From positions 1 to 64,000 of the forward strand of contig DASVVO010000094.1 in NCBI GenBank assembly GCA_036386515.1: DNA of 64,000 nucleotides. Reading direction: 5' to 3'. The notes under the pieces are model-generated. The model had not been told where the DNA came from and did not search any database. It saw only the letters and a program-made list of their open reading frames with translations. Shown piece by piece: positions 7,719-16,108 of this stretch. The number at the start of each line of letters is the position of its first letter. Position 1 is the stretch's first letter. This DNA comes from JAIVJZ01 sp036386515 (lineage in GTDB: Bacteria; Acidobacteriota; Blastocatellia; Pyrinomonadales; Pyrinomonadaceae). The translations under genes were made by a program, and so were the position numbers.

Positions 7719-9866
7719 ATGGATGAGCAACTGCTGCGCGAATTTCTGGCCGAGGCCGACGAGCGGATCGAAGCGTTGTTCGGCGATGTCGAGCGTCTGC
7801 GCCGCATTGATATCGCCGACGGGCGCGCGCGGCGGGCTATCGTCGCGCGCATCTTTCGCCACGTCCACACGCTCAAAGGTTCCGCCGCCGGACTGCCCCA
7901 ACTTGCTTCGCTCAACCGCCTCGCCCACGAATTTGAAAACCTGCTCGACGCCGTGCGCGGCGGTCGCGCGCCGCTGACGGAGGCGACCGTGGACGCCTGC
8001 GAAGACGCGACGAACGCGCTCTCACTCGTCGTCGAACGCGCCGTGCGCGGCGACGCCACGGCCGAACCGCCGCCCGCCGTCATCGAACAGTTGCGGCAAC
8101 ACGCGTCGCCCGGCGCGCTCGACGCAAACGCCGTCGCGGAACCTCTTCAAACGAGCGCACGCCCCGCCGCGCCGCCCTTGCCCGCGGAGATCGAGCGCGA
8201 CTTGTCCGCCGTCGAGCGGCAACACTTGAACGAGTCGGTCAGTGAAGGCGCGGACGTGCTGGTGCTCGCGGCCGCGTTCGACCTCGCCACGCTTGACGAA
8301 CACTTCGGCCGCTTCACGGGTGCGCTCGGCGAGTGCGGCGAAATCATCTCGACGTTTCCCGGCGACCTCACCGCCGATGCGCCCGGCGACATCAGCTTCC
8401 GCATTCTCTACGCCACCACCAGCCCGCGCGCGGAGATCGAAGCGCGCCTCGCCCCTTTCGGCGCGCGCGTCGCGTGGACGGGCGACGCGCCCGGCACAAG
8501 CGACGCGCAGGCCGACGGCGCAGACGGCGCAGTCAGCGTCGGGTCACCGGGCGACGAACCGGCCGCGCCGGGCGTTGACGATGAATCGAAGTTCCACGAT
8601 GCGCCGGGCGCGGCGGGCGTCGGCGGCGCGTCGGAGCGCGTGGGTGACGAGCGCGCCCCGGTTTTTGTGCGCGTGCCTTTGCACGAACTCGACGAACTCG
8701 TGACGGCCACGCACGAATTGTTCACCGACATGCTGTCGATGCTCGAACAGACGGAAGCGGGAGAGGCGGCGGCGGCGATGGCGGGCGCGGCGGCGCGCGC
8801 GGCGAGCGCGCGGCGTCTGCGGGAAGATTTCAGCGCGTTGGAGGAACGCGTGATGGCCTTGCGCATGCAGCCGCTCATGCCCGTGCTGGAACGCGCGGCG
8901 CGGGCGGCGCGCATCGCCGCGCGAGCCGCCGGGAAAGAGATCGAGTTGGAAGTGGCGGGCGGCGAAGTGCGCGTCGATAGGTCGCTCGCGGAGCAGATCG
9001 GCGAGCCGCTGTTGCACCTCTTGCGTAATGCGATTGACCACGGCATCGAGACGGCGGAGGAACGGCGCGCCGCGGGCAAACCCGTGCGCGGGCGCGTGCG
9101 GCTGGAAGTGGGGGCGGAGGGCAGCCGCGTGCGCGTGCGCGTGGCGGATGACGGGCGGGGCGTCGAGGCCGGGCGCGTGGCGCGCTCCGCCATCGCACAG
9201 GGGTTGCTGCCGGCGGGCGCGACGGTGACCGAGGAGCAGGCGTTGCGCTTGATCTTTCGTCCCGGCTTCTCCACCGCCGGGCGGGTCTCCGATGTCTCGG
9301 GGCGCGGCGTCGGACTCGACGTGGTGGAGCACGCGCTGGAGCGCGCGGGCGGCGAGTTGCGCGTGCGCTCCACGAGCGGCGAGGGAACAACCTTCGAGTT
9401 GCGCGTGCCGCTTATGCTCGCGCTCGTGACGGTCTCCGTGGTGCGCGCGAACGGGCACGCTTACGCGCTCGACGCCGGCCACGTCGTCGCCACCACCCGA
9501 CTCGAACCGGACGACATCGCCGGCGACGAGACGCAGCGCACGACGCTCTGGCAGGGAGAGCGTCTGCCGCTCGTCTCGCTGCGGTCGCTGCTCGGAGACA
9601 CCTCGACGACGCGGCCGTGGGGCGCGGGCGAATCGCTGCCCGCCTGCATCGTGCGGCGCGAGCGCGACGACGCCGAGGCGTGGCAAAGCGCGGGCGCGCC
9701 GGAGCGGTTCGCCATCGCGGTTGATGAAATTGAAGGCGAGCGCGAGGCGTTGGTACGCAGCCTCGGACGCCACGCGACGCGCTGGCGCGGCGTGAGCGGC
9801 GCGTTCGAGCAACGCGACGGCACGGTCGCCCTGCTGCTCGATCTGCCGAGACTGTTGGGACAATAG
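7719..9866 (+). CDS. cheA: CheA-type chemotaxis histidine kinase
   Basis: A 715-residue kinase with the CheA domain order. The Hpt domain covers residues 1-105, with phospho-accepting His50 in HVHTLKGSAAG. A variable acidic linker follows to about 300. Next come the dimerisation segment, the ATP-binding domain (N box LLRNAIDHGIETAEER, then DDGRGV, then GRGVGLDVV), and a C-terminal CheW-like regulatory domain from about 560. It would pass phosphate from a receptor signal to a CheY-type regulator. No receptor, cheY, cheB or cheR is nearby, though a CheW-like gene lies 14 kb away, so it may serve a pathway other than flagellar chemotaxis. Confidence 0.88.
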   Translation: MDEQLLREFLAEADERIEALFGDVERLRRIDIADGRARRAIVARIFRHVHTLKGSAAGLPQLASLNRLAHEFENLLDAVRGGRAPLTEATVDACEDATNALSLVVERAVRGDATAEPPPAVIEQLRQHASPGALDANAVAEPLQTSARPAAPPLPAEIERDLSAVERQHLNESVSEGADVLVLAAAFDLATLDEHFGRFTGALGECGEIISTFPGDLTADAPGDISFRILYATTSPRAEIEARLAPFGARVAWTGDAPGTSDAQADGADGAVSVGSPGDEPAAPGVDDESKFHDAPGAAGVGGASERVGDERAPVFVRVPLHELDELVTATHELFTDMLSMLEQTEAGEAAAAMAGAAARAASARRLREDFSALEERVMALRMQPLMPVLERAARAARIAARAAGKEIELEVAGGEVRVDRSLAEQIGEPLLHLLRNAIDHGIETAEERRAAGKPVRGRVRLEVGAEGSRVRVRVADDGRGVEAGRVARSAIAQGLLPAGATVTEEQALRLIFRPGFSTAGRVSDVSGRGVGLDVVEHALERAGGELRVRSTSGEGTTFELRVPLMLALVTVSVVRANGHAYALDAGHVVATTRLEPDDIAGDETQRTTLWQGERLPLVSLRSLLGDTSTTRPWGAGESLPACIVRRERDDAEAWQSAGAPERFAIAVDEIEGEREALVRSLGRHATRWRGVSGAFEQRDGTVALLLDLPRLLGQ

Positions 9867-9957
9867 AAGCCCGTCGTCGCGGCGGCGACGCGAGCGCGGC
9901 GCGCTAAACACGACGGCGGCGCGCTTCTCGCAACCGCACATTTATTCAACGAACAAT

Positions 9958-10329
9958 TTAATCTTGCGGGACGCGAGCGGTGCGCGCGGCGAGCGTGGCG
10001 ATGGAGGCGACGGCAAAGAGCAGGACGCCGACGAAGACTTGCGGCTGCCGCATCAGCCACAAAGCCGCGACGAAAAGCGCGGTCAGGGCTACGTTTGCGA
10101 TGAAGCAGAGCGCGCGCGCCAGCGCGTCTCGCCCGGCCAGCCTCACCGAGATCAAGTTTAAAAAGCCCGCGAAGATGATCGCGCAGCCCGCGCCCGCGAA
10201 CCAGAGCGCGCGGAGCGTGAACTCGTCGTAGTCGTGAAAGGTAAAGAGGAGATGCAGGACGCCGAGCGCGATGATGATGTAGGCGCAGGCGACGTGGATA
10301 GTTTTAAGCATGGAGGAGAATTGATTCAT
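9958..10329 (-). CDS. Hypothetical four-helix membrane protein
   Basis: A 123-residue protein with four predicted membrane helices (about residues 8-28, 38-60, 70-92 and 98-116) and little else. I do not recognise the family. The first three codons (ATG AAT CAA) are part of the TTGATTCA repeat that fills the upstream gap, and no Shine-Dalgarno sequence is visible. Met7 is the only close alternative start and also lacks one. It lies just after the amidase gene on the same strand and may be co-transcribed with it. Confidence 0.55.
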   Translation of the reverse strand: MNQFSSMLKTIHVACAYIIIALGVLHLLFTFHDYDEFTLRALWFAGAGCAIIFAGFLNLISVRLAGRDALARALCFIANVALTALFVAALWLMRQPQVFVGVLLFAVASIATLAARTARVPQD

Positions 10330-10403
10330 TGATTCATTGATTCATTGATTCATTTGTTCATTGATTCAATGGATAAATGAATCAATGAATCAATGGATCA
10401 ATC
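10321..10403. repeat. Octanucleotide inverted repeat, TTGATTCA type
   Basis: Four to five copies of TTGATTCA on the left face ATGAATCA copies on the right. The element includes the start codon of the membrane protein (10327-10329) and the TGA stop of the amidase gene (10398-10400), so it joins the two genes without any other spacer. The unit is 8 bp, unlike the 7 bp of most elements here. Confidence 0.75.
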
Positions 10404-11816
10404 TTTCAACGTCGGCCGTCGCCGGTGCCAGTCGGTCGCCTGCTGGTACTTGTCGGCCAGTTCGATGAGCGTGAGTTCGTTCCACGCCGCGCCGATGAAT
10501 TGGATGCCGGTGGGCAAGCCCGCCTGCCCGAAGCCGTTCGGCACGGAGATGGCGGGCACGCCGACGAGGTTGCTCGCGCCGATGGGCGATGATGCCCCGA
10601 TGCCCGGATAGGCCTGGTCGAAAGTTTTACTGACGGGATACGCGACGGTGGCGCGCGAAGGAGCGACCAGCACATCGTGCCGCTGAAAGAACTCGCCCCA
10701 CGCGCGGCGCATGGGAACGCGCATACGCATCGCGTGCAGGTAATCCACGGCCGTGACGAGCGACGCGGCGTAGCCGCCGACGCGTCCTTCGGGCGAGGCG
10801 AGTTCCGCGACGCGTCCCGATTCGATCAGTTCGCGAAACGCCGCCGCGCCCTCCGCGTCAACGATCGTGCCCACCGCCGCGCCGTAAGGATAATCCGGCA
10901 GCTTCACGTCCATCTCAACGCGCACGGGCGCGAGCACTTTCCGCAACACTTCGAGCGAGGCGAGGAAATTTTCGCGCACCTCCTCTTGCGCCTTCTCGTA
11001 TGAGTCCTTCATCACGGCGAGCCGGAGCGGGCGGCGGTTCGCCTGCGCCGGAGACGGATAGCGAAACTTAACGTCGCGCGAACTCGCATCGAGCGGGTCG
11101 CGCCCGGCGATGGCCGCCAGCACGAGTCCCGCGTCGGCGGCGGTGCGGCACATGGGGCCGAGCTTATCGAGCGTCCACGAGAGAGCCATCGCGCCGTGCC
11201 GCGAAACCATGCCGTAGGTCGGCCTGAGACCCGCGACGCCGCAGAAGGCGGCGGGCGTGATGATCGAACCGGAAGTCTCCGAACCGATGGCGAAGGGGAC
11301 GAGACCGGCGGCCACGGCCGCGCCCGGCCCCGAAGACGAGCCGCCGCTCCAATAGTCCGTGTTCCAGGGCGTGCGGCACGCGCCCGTCAAACTCGCGTCC
11401 GCCTGGTTGTAGCCCATGCCGCCCGCGAGTTCGATCATGGCAAGTTTGGCGCAGAGGATCGCGCCCGCGTCGCGGAGTTTGAGGATGACGGTGGCGTCGT
11501 GGTCGAAGCGTTGATCTTTGTAGGGTCGCGCGCCCCAGGTGGTCGGGGCTTCGCGCGTGGCGAGCAGGTCTTTCGCGCCGTAGGGGATGCCGTGCAGGAC
11601 GCCTTTATAACGATCCGCGCGGATTTCTTTCTCCGCCTGCCGCGCCTCGCGCAGCGCGCTCTCGCGCATGACGGCGGCGACCGCGCCGAGACGCGCGCCG
11701 AAGCGTTCGAGCCGCGCGAGGCAGCCCTCCGTCAGCTCGACGGGCGAGAGGCGGCGCGCCCGAATCCGCGCCGCGAGTTCGGCGATGGGAGAGTAGAAAG
11801 TGTCTTCGGTGAGCAT
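10398..11816 (-). CDS. Amidase signature family enzyme
   Basis: A 472-residue amidase-signature hydrolase that cleaves a C-N amide bond. The Ser-cisSer-Lys triad is visible: Lys in YGAKDLLA near residue 80, and the Gly/Ser-rich GGSSSGPGAAVAAGL followed by the nucleophile segment GSETSGSI. Length is normal for the family. The closest relatives by feel are amidases annotated as Asp-tRNA(Asn)/Glu-tRNA(Gln) amidotransferase A or AtzF-like, but no gatB or gatC is nearby, so a role in amide catabolism is more likely. The small Tat-exported protein upstream (12006-12380) may be a partner. Confidence 0.88.
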   Translation of the reverse strand: MLTEDTFYSPIAELAARIRARRLSPVELTEGCLARLERFGARLGAVAAVMRESALREARQAEKEIRADRYKGVLHGIPYGAKDLLATREAPTTWGARPYKDQRFDHDATVILKLRDAGAILCAKLAMIELAGGMGYNQADASLTGACRTPWNTDYWSGGSSSGPGAAVAAGLVPFAIGSETSGSIITPAAFCGVAGLRPTYGMVSRHGAMALSWTLDKLGPMCRTAADAGLVLAAIAGRDPLDASSRDVKFRYPSPAQANRRPLRLAVMKDSYEKAQEEVRENFLASLEVLRKVLAPVRVEMDVKLPDYPYGAAVGTIVDAEGAAAFRELIESGRVAELASPEGRVGGYAASLVTAVDYLHAMRMRVPMRRAWGEFFQRHDVLVAPSRATVAYPVSKTFDQAYPGIGASSPIGASNLVGVPAISVPNGFGQAGLPTGIQFIGAAWNELTLIELADKYQQATDWHRRRPTLKD

Positions 11817-11828
11817 AAGATTCTATGA

Positions 11829-11998
11829 AGGGGAAAGGTGAATGGGGAAAGGTAAAGGGGAAAGGGGAAAGGTTAAGACATGAAACTCGGAGGCACGCGG
11901 CCGGTCGGCTGATCGCACGGCCGTTGATCGCGCGGCCGCTGACGGGGCGGCTGCTTCTTCCCTTTCACCTTTCCCCCTTCACCTTTCCCCTTCACCCT
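11829..11998. repeat. Heptanucleotide inverted repeat, AGGGGAA type
   Basis: The left arm (11829-11873) is a purine-rich tandem of GGGGAAA and GGTAAA. The right arm (11956-11998) is its complement. The spacer contains a second short repeat in which GGCCG blocks separated by TGATCGC recur. It lies between the amidase and the Tat protein. Confidence 0.7.
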
Positions 11999-12005
11999 AG
12001 CGTCT

Positions 12006-12380
12006 TTAAGCGATGAAGATGAAATCCGGCTCGTCGGCGTTCCTGAGTTTGAAGGCGCGCAGGCGTTCGGCCGTGCGGACGTTGCCCTCCAGGTCGCGTT
12101 TCATGCGCGCGAGTTCGTCGGGCGTGAGTTTGTCGCCGAAGCGCAGGCGGCCGACCTCGGCGTAAGCCTCGACGACGGGCGAGGGCGGCGTCGCGGCTTG
12201 AGGCGTCGGCTGCGGGTTCGGCGGCGCGGGCGCTTGCTTGGTCGAGGGCGGCGTCTGCGCGTTGAGCGTGGCCTGCGAGATGAGCGGCGCGGCCACGACC
12301 GCCGCCGCGATGGTCTTCGCAAATTGGCGGCGCGACTTGCGCGCTTGGGCATCGGCCGCATCGCGCTCTCGTTGGTTCAT
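12006..12380 (-). CDS. Small Tat-exported protein
   Basis: A 124-residue protein. The N-terminus carries a twin-arginine motif SRRQFAK followed by a hydrophobic stretch and an ATLNAQ cleavage region, so it is exported folded. A Pro/Thr/Gln-rich linker follows, then a helical C-terminal 55 residues ending in NADEPDFIFIA. ATG at 12380 is preferred over a TTG two codons upstream. I recall similar small Tat proteins beside amidase genes in related genomes. That association, rather than a known function, is the best clue. Confidence 0.65.
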   Translation of the reverse strand: MNQRERDAADAQARKSRRQFAKTIAAAVVAAPLISQATLNAQTPPSTKQAPAPPNPQPTPQAATPPSPVVEAYAEVGRLRFGDKLTPDELARMKRDLEGNVRTAERLRAFKLRNADEPDFIFIA

Positions 12381-12487
12381 AGTCAACTTGTCCCGTAGGC
12401 GTGGAATCTTCGTGCGCTTAAAAAGCTACAACACGGGCGCGACGGGCGCAAACTTTTCGCGGCCGTGAACTCTCTCGCCCTGTGTGC

Positions 12488-12871
12488 TTAAGGTTTCTCG
12501 TAGCCGAGGACGCGCGCCGTGAGACGCGCGCCGCGCGGGTCTTGCTGGAAGGTGACGAAGCCTTCGCGCGTGGCGCGGCGCGGGAGGAAGGCGATGGTCA
12601 GTTCGCCGCGCGCCGGTTCGCCGCCGCTACTCTCCATCAACACTTCGACGGCGACGCCCTCGGCGGTTTCGTCGCCGTGGTTCGTGACGGCGACGGGGAC
12701 GATGAAGTTGTGTGCGCGCGGTTCGGGCGCGCCAAGGCGCACTTCGATGCTCGGCGGGTCGCTGCCCATCGTCGCGCCGTCGTAGACGAGGTAGGCGAGC
12801 GCGGACGCGAGGAGCGCGAGGCCGACGGCGAAGACGACCCACTCGACCCAATTTTTTTGTAGTTTCCTCAT
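12488..12871 (-). CDS. TIGR02588 family protein
   Basis: A 127-residue protein with one N-terminal membrane helix (WVVFAVGLALLASALAYLVY) and a beta-rich domain carrying the family features PPSIEV and VAVTNHGDETAEGV. The gene overlaps the upstream TIGR02587 gene by 4 bp (ATGA), so the two are translationally coupled. This pairing is the usual arrangement for the two families, whose function is unknown. Confidence 0.8.
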   Translation of the reverse strand: MRKLQKNWVEWVVFAVGLALLASALAYLVYDGATMGSDPPSIEVRLGAPEPRAHNFIVPVAVTNHGDETAEGVAVEVLMESSGGEPARGELTIAFLPRRATREGFVTFQQDPRGARLTARVLGYEKP

Positions 12872-13791
12872 CGCTGCAACAAGAGCCTCCCGGCCGACGC
12901 GCCGAGCGTCGCGGCGACGCCGAGCACGATCACTTGGGCGAGCGAGGTGTAGAGCGTGACGCCGTCGAAGCGTCCGAAGAACCAGAGGATCAAACCCGAC
13001 GCGACGAGCGCGACGCCGTAAGTGGCGACGCTGCCCGCGACGACCGTGGCGAAGCCCTCGTCGCGCACGAACTCACGCGCGCCCGTGAACTCGCTGTAAT
13101 GGAGGATGAGCGCGCCGAGCAGGAGCGAGACCAATGCCAGCCCGACGAGGCGCAGCCACGAACTCTCGACCGCGATCATGACGACCTCTTCGGTCGGGGC
13201 GACGTTGGCCGCAAACAGCGTCGCGCCGCAGAAGGCGAGCAACATCTGGCCGCCGAAGTGCAACTCCGGCTCGCCGCGTCGCGCCCCGCCCGTCTTCCCC
13301 GCCCTGCCGCCGCGCTTCGCCCGCGCCCCCGCGCCGCCCGCCTCGCCTTCGCCCGAGTCTTCGCCGCCGCCGAGTTGCGCCGTGCCGACCGAGACGCCGA
13401 CGGCGATCGTCATCGCCTCGATCACGACCTGCCCGGCGATCTCGTTCAATGACATCTCGAACGTGACGCGTCCGAGGAGATAGAGCGCGCCGACCGAGAT
13501 GATGAAACCGAGACCCATCTCTTCGACGGAATCGATCGCCACTTCGGTCATCCCCGCGTCGTGGTGCAAGCCCGCGAAGCGGTTGTAGCCGAGCAGGAGG
13601 ACGAAGGTTGCCGCGACGTAGGCGGCCAGCCGCCACGGGTGCGCGTTGAATCCCGCCCACCACACTTCCATCGTGTAGAGCAGCGGCAGGCTGAACATCA
13701 ACCCGCCCGCCACGCCGCGCCCGTACTCCTGCACGGATTCGGCGACGCTGCGGCACGCTTCTTCATTTTTAGCGGGCTTGCGACGAGACAT
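12868..13791 (-). CDS. TIGR02587 family integral membrane protein
   Basis: A 307-residue membrane protein with about seven or eight hydrophobic helices. It starts with a soluble SVAESVQEYGRGVAGG segment and has conserved membrane motifs such as GLMFSLPLLYTMEVWW and PTEEVVMIA. A Gly/Ala/Arg-rich cytoplasmic or periplasmic insert at about residues 150-180 is low complexity. It is the first gene of a coupled pair with the TIGR02588 gene. The molecular role is not known. Confidence 0.82.
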   Translation of the reverse strand: MSRRKPAKNEEACRSVAESVQEYGRGVAGGLMFSLPLLYTMEVWWAGFNAHPWRLAAYVAATFVLLLGYNRFAGLHHDAGMTEVAIDSVEEMGLGFIISVGALYLLGRVTFEMSLNEIAGQVVIEAMTIAVGVSVGTAQLGGGEDSGEGEAGGAGARAKRGGRAGKTGGARRGEPELHFGGQMLLAFCGATLFAANVAPTEEVVMIAVESSWLRLVGLALVSLLLGALILHYSEFTGAREFVRDEGFATVVAGSVATYGVALVASGLILWFFGRFDGVTLYTSLAQVIVLGVAATLGASAGRLLLQR

Positions 13792-13975
13792 GAGAAGGCC
13801 GTGACCAATGACGTAACGACAAGCCGGAAGCGGCCAGCACAGGGGAGTGACAAATAGAGCGAGGGCGACGCGCCAGGCGACACTGTCGTTAGCGCGCAGG
13901 CGACGGCGTGGGAGCTTCCGCGCGCATACGGGCGGAACTACCCGGCGAGCGTTCGGCGAGCCGTGCGGGAATCAC

Positions 13976-14518
13976 TTAGGAGGCGGAAGCGGTGCGTTCC
14001 TCGTCGTTGTCGTCCTCGTCCTCTTCGGGCGGGTCGTCGTCTTCCGTGGCCGCCTCGTCTTCGTCAACGACTTCGGTTTGCGGCAGTTCCTGATCGAGGT
14101 CGCGCTTGATGGCGTCGAGGATGCCGTTGATGAACTGCGTCGCCTCGTAGGTGGAGAAGCGGCGGGCGATCTCCAGAGCCTCGTTGATGGCGACGGTGCG
14201 CGGGGTCGGCTCGTGCAGGAATTCATAGACGGCGAGCCGGAGCACGTTGCGATCCACGACGGCCATGCGTTCGATCCGCCAGTGTTCGGCGCGCGAGCGG
14301 ATGCGCTCGTCGAGTTGGGGTATGCGCGCGAGCGCGCCGAGCGCGAGTCGCGTCGCAAACTCGCGCGCCGGCTCGTCCATCTCCGTCTCGCCCAACTCCG
14401 CCCAGTAATGACGCACGAGTTGGTCGGCGCGCACCTCGTCCTTCCGCGCCGCACTCATGACATCAGCCGCAAAGAGCATTTGCAAGGCGCATTCGCGCGC
14501 CTTACGTCTCGAACCCAT
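13976..14518 (-). CDS. nusB: Transcription antitermination factor NusB
   Basis: A 180-residue protein. Residues 1-145 are the all-helical NusB domain: basic N-terminus GSRRKARECALQMLF, central VVDRNVLRLAVYEFL, and C-terminal INEALEIARRFS with FINGILDAI. NusB binds the boxA RNA together with NusE (S10) and supports rRNA antitermination. The last 35 residues are an extremely acidic Asp/Glu tail that is longer than usual. It follows ribH on the same strand after a repeat element, which is a common ribH-nusB order. Confidence 0.93.
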   Translation of the reverse strand: MGSRRKARECALQMLFAADVMSAARKDEVRADQLVRHYWAELGETEMDEPAREFATRLALGALARIPQLDERIRSRAEHWRIERMAVVDRNVLRLAVYEFLHEPTPRTVAINEALEIARRFSTYEATQFINGILDAIKRDLDQELPQTEVVDEDEAATEDDDPPEEDEDDNDEERTASAS

Positions 14519-14539
14519 GAATTACCACCCCAGATTCAA

Positions 14540-14613
14540 GGGATGAGGGATGAGGGATGAAGGATGAATAAGAATAATTCTTAATTCATCCCTCATCCCT
14601 CATCCCTCATCCT
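14540..14613. repeat. Heptanucleotide inverted repeat, GGGATGA type
   Basis: Left arm 14540-14568 is GGGATGA in tandem. Right arm 14584-14613 is TCATCCC in tandem, and the spacer is about 15 bp. It fills the ribH-nusB gap and abuts the ribH stop codon. Confidence 0.8.
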
Positions 14614-15087
14614 TTATTTGAATGCTTCCTTGTAAAGATTGACCAACTCGACGGCCGCCATGGCGGCCTCGAACCCCTTGTTACCGGCTTTCACGCCCGC
14701 CCGGTCGATGGCCTGCTCCAACGTGTCGGCCGTCACGACGCCGTAAACGACCGGAATCCCGGACTCCATCCCGGCCTGCGCCACGCCCTTCGTCACCTCG
14801 CCCGCGAGGTAGTCGAAGTGCGGCGTCTGCCCGCGAATGATCGTGCCGAGACAGATCACCGCGTCGAACTTTTCCGACCCGGCCAGCTTGCTCGCCAAAA
14901 GCGGAATCTCAAACGACCCCGGCACGCGATAATGCTCCACCGCCTTCTCGGCCGCGCCCAGACGCTCCAACGCATCGAGCGCGCCTTCGACCAGACGCGA
15001 CGTGAGAAAGTCGTTCCAGCGGCTCGACACCAGCGCGAAGCGAAAGCCCTTGGCGTTCAACTGGCCTTGATGTGTAACGGGTTGCAA
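14614..15087 (-). CDS. ribH: 6,7-dimethyl-8-ribityllumazine synthase
   Basis: A 157-residue riboflavin-pathway enzyme that condenses 5-amino-6-ribitylamino-uracil with dihydroxybutanone phosphate. Family motifs are present: FALVSSRWNDF at the substrate site, VPGSFEIPLLA, ICLGTIIRGQTPHFDY with the catalytic His, and GVVTADTLEQA. Length is typical. The start is TTG at 15087 with only a weak Shine-Dalgarno sequence. A good sigma-70 promoter lies 46 bp upstream, and nusB follows, probably in one transcript. Confidence 0.95.
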   Translation of the reverse strand: MQPVTHQGQLNAKGFRFALVSSRWNDFLTSRLVEGALDALERLGAAEKAVEHYRVPGSFEIPLLASKLAGSEKFDAVICLGTIIRGQTPHFDYLAGEVTKGVAQAGMESGIPVVYGVVTADTLEQAIDRAGVKAGNKGFEAAMAAVELVNLYKEAFK

Positions 15088-15132
15088 GCGTTTCCGGCGG
15101 CTCCGAATGTTTTGGAAAATTGATTCACAGGC

Positions 15133-15161
15133 AGTATAGGTAAACGCATCGCGGGTGACAA
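15133..15161 (-). promoter_or_regulatory. Sigma-70 promoter of ribH-nusB
   Basis: Read on the minus strand, TTGTCA (15156-15161) and TATACT (15133-15138) are separated by exactly 17 bp. This predicts a leader of about 40 nt before ribH, too short for an FMN riboswitch. Confidence 0.65.
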
Positions 15162-15177
15162 GCGGAGACCCGAAGAA

Positions 15178-15312
15178 AGTGAGTGACGAGCGGTAAGCTA
15201 TAAGCAGTTAAAGTCAGAGCACGCTCATATTCGTTATTCGTTTTAACTGCTTACCGCTCACCGCTCACTTTCCTTATCCGTTTTAACTGCTCACCGCTGA
15301 CCGCTCACTTAC
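15178..15312. repeat. Heptanucleotide inverted repeat, ACCGCTC type, with two right arms
   Basis: The left arm (15178-15211) pairs with either of two right arms (15241-15272 and 15281-15312), each reading TTTTAACTGC followed by ACCGCTC units. The TGA stop of the enoyl-CoA hydratase gene (15305-15307) lies inside the second right arm. Confidence 0.7.
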
Positions 15313-16108
15313 CTTTAAATTGCGGGGCGCGTTTTTCGAGGAAGGCGCGCGTGCCTTCGCGCACGTCTTCGGTGGCGAAGAGGCCGGAGAAGAGTTCGGC
15401 TTCGAGGGCGAGGCCGTCGCGCAAGGGGAGATGCGCGCCGCGCGTGACGGCGGCGAGGCAGGCGCGCACCGCGAGCGGCGCGAGTTGGGAGAGCGTGGCG
15501 GCGAGCGTCTCGGCTGCGCCCGTGAGTTCTTCGGCGGCGACGACGCGGTTGACGAGGCCGAGGCGCAGGGCTTCCTCCGCCGTCAGGCGGTCGCCCGCGA
15601 GCATGGCGGCGAGCGCGCGGCCGTGGCCGACGGCGCGTGCGAGGCGTTGCGTGCCGCCGTAGGCGGGAATCATGCCGAGTTTGAGTTCGGGCAGGGAGAA
15701 GGTCGCGTGGCTCGCCGCGAGCCGGAGGTGACAGGCGAGAGCGAGTTCGCAGCCGCCGCCCGCCGCGACGCCGTTGACCGCCGCGATAACCGGCACGCGA
15801 CATCGTTCAATCGCCTCGCAAGTTTCCTGCCCGCGGCGAGCCGTCTCAAGCGCGCCCGCTGCGTCAAGCCCTTCGAGTTCGGCGATGTCCGTGCCCGCGC
15901 TGAAGGCCGCCCGCCCCGCGCCGGTGAGAACCACGGCCGAGAGGTCTGTGCGCTCGTCGAACCCGGTGAAAATTTCCGCGAGGCGTTCGAGCATCGCGCG
16001 CGTGAGGGCGTTCAGTTTGGCGGGACGGTTCAGGTGTACGTAGGCCAGCCCGGCCGCGCCCTCGCCGCGCTCCTCAACCAGGATGTCCGGTGGTGCGTCT
16101 TCGCTCAT
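15305..16108 (-). CDS. Enoyl-CoA hydratase/isomerase family protein
   Basis: A 267-residue crotonase-fold enzyme, probably of fatty-acid beta-oxidation. Visible features are the oxyanion-hole segments AGRAAFSAGTDIAEL and AAVNGVAAGGGCELALACHLRLA, then LPELKLGMIPAYGGTQRL with the catalytic acidic region, and the C-terminal helix ending in FLEKRAPQFKGK. The ATG at 16106-16108 shares one base with the TGA of the upstream gene (TGATG), so translation is probably coupled. The frame stays open far upstream, but that part is a shadow of the neighbouring gene. Confidence 0.9.
   Translation of the reverse strand: MSEDAPPDILVEERGEGAAGLAYVHLNRPAKLNALTRAMLERLAEIFTGFDERTDLSAVVLTGAGRAAFSAGTDIAELEGLDAAGALETARRGQETCEAIERCRVPVIAAVNGVAAGGGCELALACHLRLAASHATFSLPELKLGMIPAYGGTQRLARAVGHGRALAAMLAGDRLTAEEALRLGLVNRVVAAEELTGAAETLAATLSQLAPLAVRACLAAVTRGAHLPLRDGLALEAELFSGLFATEDVREGTRAFLEKRAPQFKGK

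Noticed and set aside
14540..14613. The GGGATGA elements as miniature transposons
   Set aside because: No transposase, no target-site duplication visible, and the arm sequence varies freely between elements while the design stays constant.
15088..15132. FMN riboswitch before ribH
   Set aside because: The leader from the predicted start is only about 40 nt and lacks the conserved FMN-box sequences.
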